A DNA stretch of 64,000 nucleotides from contig NC_081405.1 of the NCBI RefSeq assembly GCF_030272615.1, positions 159,112,317 through 159,176,316 of the forward strand, in the 5' to 3' direction. This stretch comes from Cryptomeria japonica. Lineage: Eukaryota > Streptophyta > Pinopsida > Cupressales > Cupressaceae. The position numbers were made by a program, and so were the translations under genes. The notes below the pieces were generated by a model. The model worked only from the letters and a program-made list of their open reading frames with translations, was not told the DNA's origin and made no database searches. This document shows positions 59,103-64,000 of the stretch, piece by piece (within the stretch, counting starts at the first letter, position 1; every line of letters starts with the position of its first letter).

Positions 59103-60382
59103 TGATGAGTTGAGACTTTGTCATATTTTTATCTTCAGAACTCTTGGGTTTTTGTTATCTTTTGGTTTGCATAGTAGTAGTGATGTATTGGAAGCTGATT
59201 ATATGTATTCCATATGTTAAGCCCGAACTTATTAAATCATGTTTTATCTTTGCCAGTCTAATCCTGTAGCCATGCCATTTATTCCTGCAGCCATGTGATT
59301 TATTCCTGTTGCCATGCGGATTATTTAGGGCAATATCATATGTGAATTAATAGATGTGTTAATTAAATAAAATGTCTATGTATGTCCTTGTATGTTATTT
59401 CTGTTGTAGTGCAGGTAATAAATGATGCTGCGGTGGATATTCTCCTATCGCACTTGATGAAGGGAAGGATACGTAAGAGATAACTGAAGATCAAATTGTA
59501 GAAGAGCTGAGCAAGCATAAGGGACGACATAAGCAGAGCAGTCAAGCGACACTACCAATGTCTAACTTCAGTGGGCATTGAATTTGCAAATACCGCCACA
59601 GCATGCAATGACTGTGGTTCGGTTTAGATCCACGTTTCCTGCAGCATAACTCCAGTTATCTCTTCTATTGGTCAATCATCTGCCTCTTCTTCTGGGCGTG
59701 ATTTGTGTTGCCTATTGTAGTTAATTTCTTTTTAATAAGAAGCTTTTCTTCTTCTCAGGGTTAGTTTGCCAGAAGGGAGAAGAATAGAGAAGAGGATTTT
59801 TGATAATCATTCTTGAGTTTCTTTTCATATTAAAACTATGTAATCACTTTTAGAAAGCAATGAATAAAGTTATGTTATTCTGATCTATTGAGAGTTGTTT
59901 TCGGGAAGCCTGGTATCACTCATCCAAGGGGGCCCACTTGGTGAGTGATCCTGTGTGTTCGTTAAAATTAGTTTTCTTTCCTTAGCTGCAGTAGAAGTTC
60001 TTGCGTTGACGGTTCCTACAGCCACTGGAAACAGATCCACTGACTGTTCCTGCAGCCAAGCCAGAATAGAGTAATTTTTGTTTATCCATATTGAATTTAT
60101 CCAACATTGCTTTTATGAATTTATTCAGAAATTTTCTTGAAGCCTTTCCATAGTTTCCATTCTTGTTTTTCTTTTTCTGCATAATGTTAGTTACTGCAAT
60201 AATGCAGAATAGCTGTTGCAGGAACTTAGTGCATATATAGTGCATACCATTTCGAGTAGTACGTCCTTGGGTTGACAATCAAATGAACACTAGCTATGGA
60301 AATAGTGACTTTACCAAATGAATGTCCAAACTTCGGATTGAGACTTCAATTAGAGTTATTATTCTTATTGTTGGGGTGAACA
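59103..60382 (+). repeat. Gypsy-A 3' LTR
   Basis: 1,280 bp, closely matching 42,392-43,672, with scattered substitutions only. It is followed by the TSD AATGC. Confidence 0.95.
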
Positions 60383-60812
60383 AATGCCATCTTTAATGCT
60401 TGAATCTTGACTTCACTTTTGCTCTGATGCTTGATAGAAGATTGATTGCTTGCTCACTTGAATTTGCTAGAGTTTAATTGAGATCTTGAATTTTTGGATT
60501 AGGTTTGAAATGAGAGGGGTAGACCTCCTTTTATACTTGCTGGTCGAAAAACAAATTGAATTTCTGACATGAGCCAACATGAGATCTAGGTCCTCGCCCA
60601 AATTAGGTGACTGTTGTGAGGCCCCAAGATGGGCCCTTTTTGAGAGGTGCCATGGTCCTAGAAATCAGGGTTCTAGGATCAAGGAGAGATAGTGTAGATA
60701 GAGAAAAATTGTGTTTGATAGTTGGTGCGAGCAGAATTAGTGCTTCAGTCAGGCCTTAGAGGTCGAATGCCAAAGTGAGGACAAATTCGTAGGCGGGTAC
60801 AATTTAGGATGC

Positions 60813-60844
<32 letters not shown>

Positions 60845-61928
60845 ATGGGTTATATCTCATACATTTATATGTATATACGTACATCTTTTACATTAATTTG
60901 AATCCACATATACATATATGCATATATGTATAGATATGCTATATACAGTCATATTTCGCTATATGTTTATATATATATGCATATAATTAATGAGATTATC
61001 CGATTAATGATAAATTGTGACTCAATTATCTTTATTAAAATTATAAGGCTCACGGAAAACAACACAGACACAACTCCAAAAGACGATAAAATGGAAATGA
61101 CCAATTGCCTATTGACTGATAAGACAAGACAACCACCCAAATAGCCAAGGTGACAACCAACTTCTAAAACAACTTATCTCAAGACTCAAGGTGTGATGGC
61201 AAATTTGACCTCTTCCAAAGTCTGCAATCCTCTCCTTGATGATATTCTTCCTCCCTCTTGAGGGCATTTCTTATCTTGCATCCACTTGGTTACATGAAAA
61301 AGATAATGCTAATCTTATCTTGTCATTAACCATAAATATATAAAATAAACATTGTCAATAATAATCATTCATGTCCATATACCAGTTTATTAAAAATTAC
61401 TCATCCACATATGGAAGTAATAAAATATTGATGATATACCAATCATAGTTGCATTATCCAATATAAAACCATTATTGAAAAGAGGGATATAGCACTTATA
61501 TTTTTTTAACTTGGCTTCCATATTACATTTTATTTTCAGCACTTCAATAATGTTTTCTAATTTTAATATTTTAATGAAAATTCTCCTTTTCCATATTTTT
61601 TCAACTTTTGTTCTTTTTAATTTCAATTTTCTCAATCGCAACATTCCATAAAATTTTTTCCCTTTTAATTGCTTGATTTTTAATTTTCCTTCCACTTTTG
61701 ATTTTTCCATCATTTTTGTTCTTTTCACAGTTCTTTTTCCCATTTCCTTTAAATTTTTCTCTTTATTTCATTTCCTAAATGGAATTAGAGGGAGCATATA
61801 GTTACAACATTAAATTTTGCTAGTCAGAGTAGGGAGTGCCTTACCTCAAAGTGTTCATCCTTTAGAACCTTTATATCTTGAAATTTTTTTCTTTTACTTG
61901 TGTTTTGCCAATTCTTTTTTGTAGTTGC
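60383..61928. other. Continuation of the minus-strand Gypsy LTR, then unassigned AT-rich DNA
   Basis: 60,388 to about 60,800 continues the minus-strand Gypsy LTR. An (AT)n tract is at 60,811-60,838 and TATATA-rich sequence runs to about 60,990. No gene or terminal repeat was recognised from 61,000 to 61,928; 61,480-61,780 is G-poor. Confidence 0.5.
60528..60535 (-). promoter_or_regulatory. TATA box in the LTR of the minus-strand Gypsy element
   Basis: The minus strand reads GTATAAAAGGAGG, a strong plant TATA box, in the part of the LTR where transcription should start towards the gag at 39.5 kb. Confidence 0.5.
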
Positions 61929-62117
61929 TGTTGTGAGGTATTCACACATCACCCCATTGCAAATGGGGACCCCCACTTTTTGCTTTCTGAGTTGTCTTAG
62001 GGTCTTTGCTATTAATCTTTGCATTGAAGGGATAGAGTTTCTCAAGTATCTAGAGGGTCATCAATGTCAGGTTGGTCTCTTGAGTGGAGTGAAGTAAGAC
62101 AGTAAGTGTTGCAAAAA

Positions 62118-62815
62118 ATGATGTCTTTAGGGCGAATTTTGTTCAATTGATGTACCTTGGAGAAGTCTTAGAGCGAATTTTGTCCACAAACATGTACGTA
62201 CCTTACACAAGGCCAAGAGCGAATTTTGCCTCATGTCCTTCCAAAGGACATGGAGCGAAATTCTCATTTAGATACTGTCCTTGGAAAGGACATGGAGCGA
62301 AATTCTCATTTAGACCTTGTCCTTGGAAAGGACATGGAGCGAATTTTGTCATGAAGTCATCTCCTTCCAAAGGACATAGAGCGAATTTCATGCCTTGTAC
62401 TTCCAAGGGTCATAGAGCGAATGTCCTCCCAAAGGTCCAAGAGTGATTTTCTTGTCCTTGCTAAGGATGAAGAGCAAATTTTCATTTTAGGTCCTGTCCT
62501 TCCAAGGGACATTGAGTGAAATTTTCATTTTAGGTCCTGTCCTTCCAAGGGACATTGAGCAAAATTTTCATTTTAGGTCTTGTCCTTCCAAGGGACATTG
62601 AGCGAAATTTTCATTTTAGGTCCTGTCCTTCCAAGGGACATTGAGCAAATTTCATTTTTAGGTCTTGTCCTTCCAAAGGACAGAGAGTGAATTCTGTTTT
62701 AGGACTTGTCCTTGCCAAGGTCAGAGAGCGAAATTCTTATCAAGAGTCTTGTCCTTCCAAGGGTCCTAGAGCGAATCATGTGCATACCTTGCCAAGGACC
62801 CAAAGCGAAATTCCC
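62118..62815 (+). repeat. Short-period hairpin array in the right-edge LTR
   Basis: About 14-16 units at roughly 40-55-bp spacing. Each has an inner hairpin of the GTCCTT/AAGGAC kind followed by A(G/T)AGCGAAATT or variants. Clear units are near 62,235, 62,277, 62,320, 62,500, 62,540, 62,582 and 62,625. The GAGCGAAATT word is shared with the giant LTR array, but the 5' outer arm (TTTCGCTC) is absent and the inner stem differs. Confidence 0.8.
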
Positions 62816-62976
62816 AAAGGCAAGCATTTTGGTGCCAAAACTTATTCAAATTCGAATGGCTGAGAGGAAGAAGTCTGATTTGTTAAGTCGGCCAGCATCA
62901 AGGAAGACAATTTTTTTTTTTTTATTAAACCAAGTCGGCCTTAACCCCAAAAGTCATGACTCTACCCTAAATCACA

Positions 62977-62984
62977 TATATAAG
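62977..62984 (+). promoter_or_regulatory. TATA box of the right-edge LTR
   Basis: TATATAAGGAGG lies about 160 bp after the hairpin array, which places the array in U3 upstream of the promoter. Confidence 0.5.
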
Positions 62985-64000
62985 GAGGATCAAATTAATT
63001 AATTTAACATCAATATTAGACACAATTCCTCTCTAAAAAGCGAATTATTCCAATTGAACAGAAAACTTCATCAAGCATTAGCTATTCTCAATCAGCATAA
63101 AAGGCAAATCTTATCATTAAATGCAGATCTGGTCTTTTGGAGGAGACAAATTTGTCGTTTGAAGATCAAGTTGAAGCGAATTTGCTCAGAAAAGGAGCCT
63201 ATCAGACAACGAATTCATCTTAGGATAGCCCAGATTTGCCCTAGGACATTAAGTTTACCTTCCAGACAGTGAATTCAGTTATCAAAAGGAGCAATCTCCC
63301 CTATAGAAACACATATCAGACCTGCAACGTTTAGAATAAGAGATCAAGTCAAAATGGGAGTGTGTAAAGGTTATATATCATGTGAGATTGATGCCCATTT
63401 GTTTGTTTTGCAGGAGTCAAGGAAAGAAATCAAATGGGCCAGGTTGAAGGAAGATCAAAACAAGGATCTCAAGGAGAAAATTTCAACACCAAGGACAAGA
63501 TACAAGGAAGACCTCTTCAAGAAGCTCAAGTGCACGAAGAAGACTCAAAGTGCTAAACACCTGCAAGCAGTAGAGCGGGATATCTTCAAGGTTCTCATTC
63601 TATCACATTGACATGGAGGGATCATAAGATGGCAAACGGGAGATCATACAACCATCACGAGGCAAGATATACAAGCAAGAATTGAAGGAATGACTTGACC
63701 ATGACAAATACTTCCTTTCATCACTATGCAAGATCAAGAGGCTTCATCAACAAACACTAGAGCATCAAGGAAGGATAACCCACATGATGGAAGGATGTTT
63801 TACAATCTTAAATTCCCTTTGGGAATCCAAGAATTGAAGTCAATACGACGAAGAGCTACATTCAATTAGGTGCACCATTCATCAAGTATGTCGAAAAATG
63901 AAGGAGGATCAACCAAAGTCATCACAAGACCTACATCGAGCATGATTGAAGGAGCAGATAGTTTCAGAAGAGTAATCAAAGTTTGCTTCTCATCATCATC

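Larger units (their letters stand above)
42392..60382 (+). mobile_element. Gypsy-A: Athila-like LTR retrotransposon with extra 3' ORF
   Basis: LTRs are 42,392-43,672 (1,281 bp) and 59,103-60,382 (1,280 bp). The perfect 5-bp TSD AATGC is at 42,387-42,391 and 60,383-60,387. The PBS is tRNA-Asp type and the PPT is AAAGTTGGGGGGCA. Order: gag, protease, RT, RNase H, integrase, spacer, ORF3, PPT, LTR. Without the giant solo LTR inside its integrase it is about 11.3 kb. The extra ORF between integrase and 3' LTR and the tRNA-Asp primer fit the Athila/Tat group. Confidence 0.95.
38163..60850 (-). mobile_element. Minus-strand Gypsy element (gag-only), split by two later insertions
   Basis: The gag at 38,163-39,504 is preceded (to the right) by a leader and an LTR-like region. 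Reading right to left, the region is interrupted by the short Copia (40,655-42,251) and by Gypsy-A (42,392-60,382), and continues from 60,388. A TATA box lies on the minus strand near 60,530. A candidate PBS-like stretch on the minus strand (TTTTGGTGAACTCGACATC, about 40,100-40,120) lies between leader and LTR. The right end near 60,850 is a guess at the (AT)n tract. Confidence 0.5.
61929..64000 (+). mobile_element. LTR of the giant-LTR family, cut by the window end
   Basis: It starts TGTTGTGAGGTATTCACACA, nearly the same as 48,606. It continues through a hairpin array (62,118-62,815), a TATA box (TATATAAGGAGG at 62,977) and a region that shares AGCAGATAGTTTCAGAAGAG with the giant LTR (63,953-63,972). 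The end is outside the window, so whether it is solo or part of a full element is unknown. Confidence 0.75.

Noticed and set aside
62147-62446. Repeat-peptide open frame in the right-edge LTR
   Set aside because: It arises from the tandem hairpin units (period near 42 bp, a multiple of 3) and carries no domain.

Overview
This is plant nuclear DNA, most likely from a gymnosperm and probably a conifer. The support is spliced transposase genes, plant-type Copia, Athila-like Gypsy, LINE and hAT elements nested several layers deep, very low gene density and CpG depletion almost everywhere. Species cannot be told from the sequence. Only one host gene is recognised: a family GH35 beta-galactosidase of the BGAL17 type on the + strand. 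A CpG-retaining stretch (10.1-11.1 kb) leads into a signal-peptide-like first exon (11,017-11,109). The second exon (34,661-34,765) has the GH35 start signature. If both belong to one gene, intron 1 is 23.55 kb and full of transposons, and intron 2 runs past the window end (>29 kb).

Layout. 1-3.66 kb: 3' part of a decayed LINE. 3.66-4.49 kb: minus-strand Copia LTR fragment. 4.5-10 kb: unrecognised DNA including a strongly G-depleted tract, split by a solo Copia LTR (7,231-8,092, TSD AATCC). 11.1-34.7 kb: intron 1. It holds a ~503-bp repeat, a DUF659-type hAT element (hAT-A), then the repeat again. Copia-A (15,017-30,199, TSD CCTAG) sits exactly at the splice acceptor of the hAT-A intron. Copia-A is itself split by a reverse-strand Copia-B (17,741-24,119) and by a second hAT (hAT-B, ~25.69-29.81 kb). 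35-38 kb: a SINE-like dimer, LTR fragments and a degenerate tandem array. 38.1-60.9 kb: a minus-strand gag-only Gypsy element split by a short internally deleted Copia (40,655-42,251, two 438-bp LTRs) and by an 18-kb Athila-like Gypsy-A (42,392-60,382, TSD AATGC). Gypsy-A is split inside its integrase by a giant solo LTR (48,606-55,330), which in turn carries a non-autonomous hAT (52,978-54,403, TSD GTCCAAAT). 61,929 to the end: another LTR of the giant-LTR family, cut by the window edge.

Most of the notable signal is RNA- or DNA-foldable structure inside retroelements. (1) The giant LTR holds 19 copies of a 43-nt two-stage hairpin at ~172-bp spacing, with matched changes in both arms. The related LTR at the right edge has a shorter-period array with a different inner stem. 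(2) The 3' untranslated regions of three Copia elements carry strings of short hairpins that share a loop and differ by compensating changes in the stems. (3) A branched fold just upstream of the primer-binding site is shared by two Copia families. None of these folds or counts was machine-checked; all come from reading the sequence by eye.
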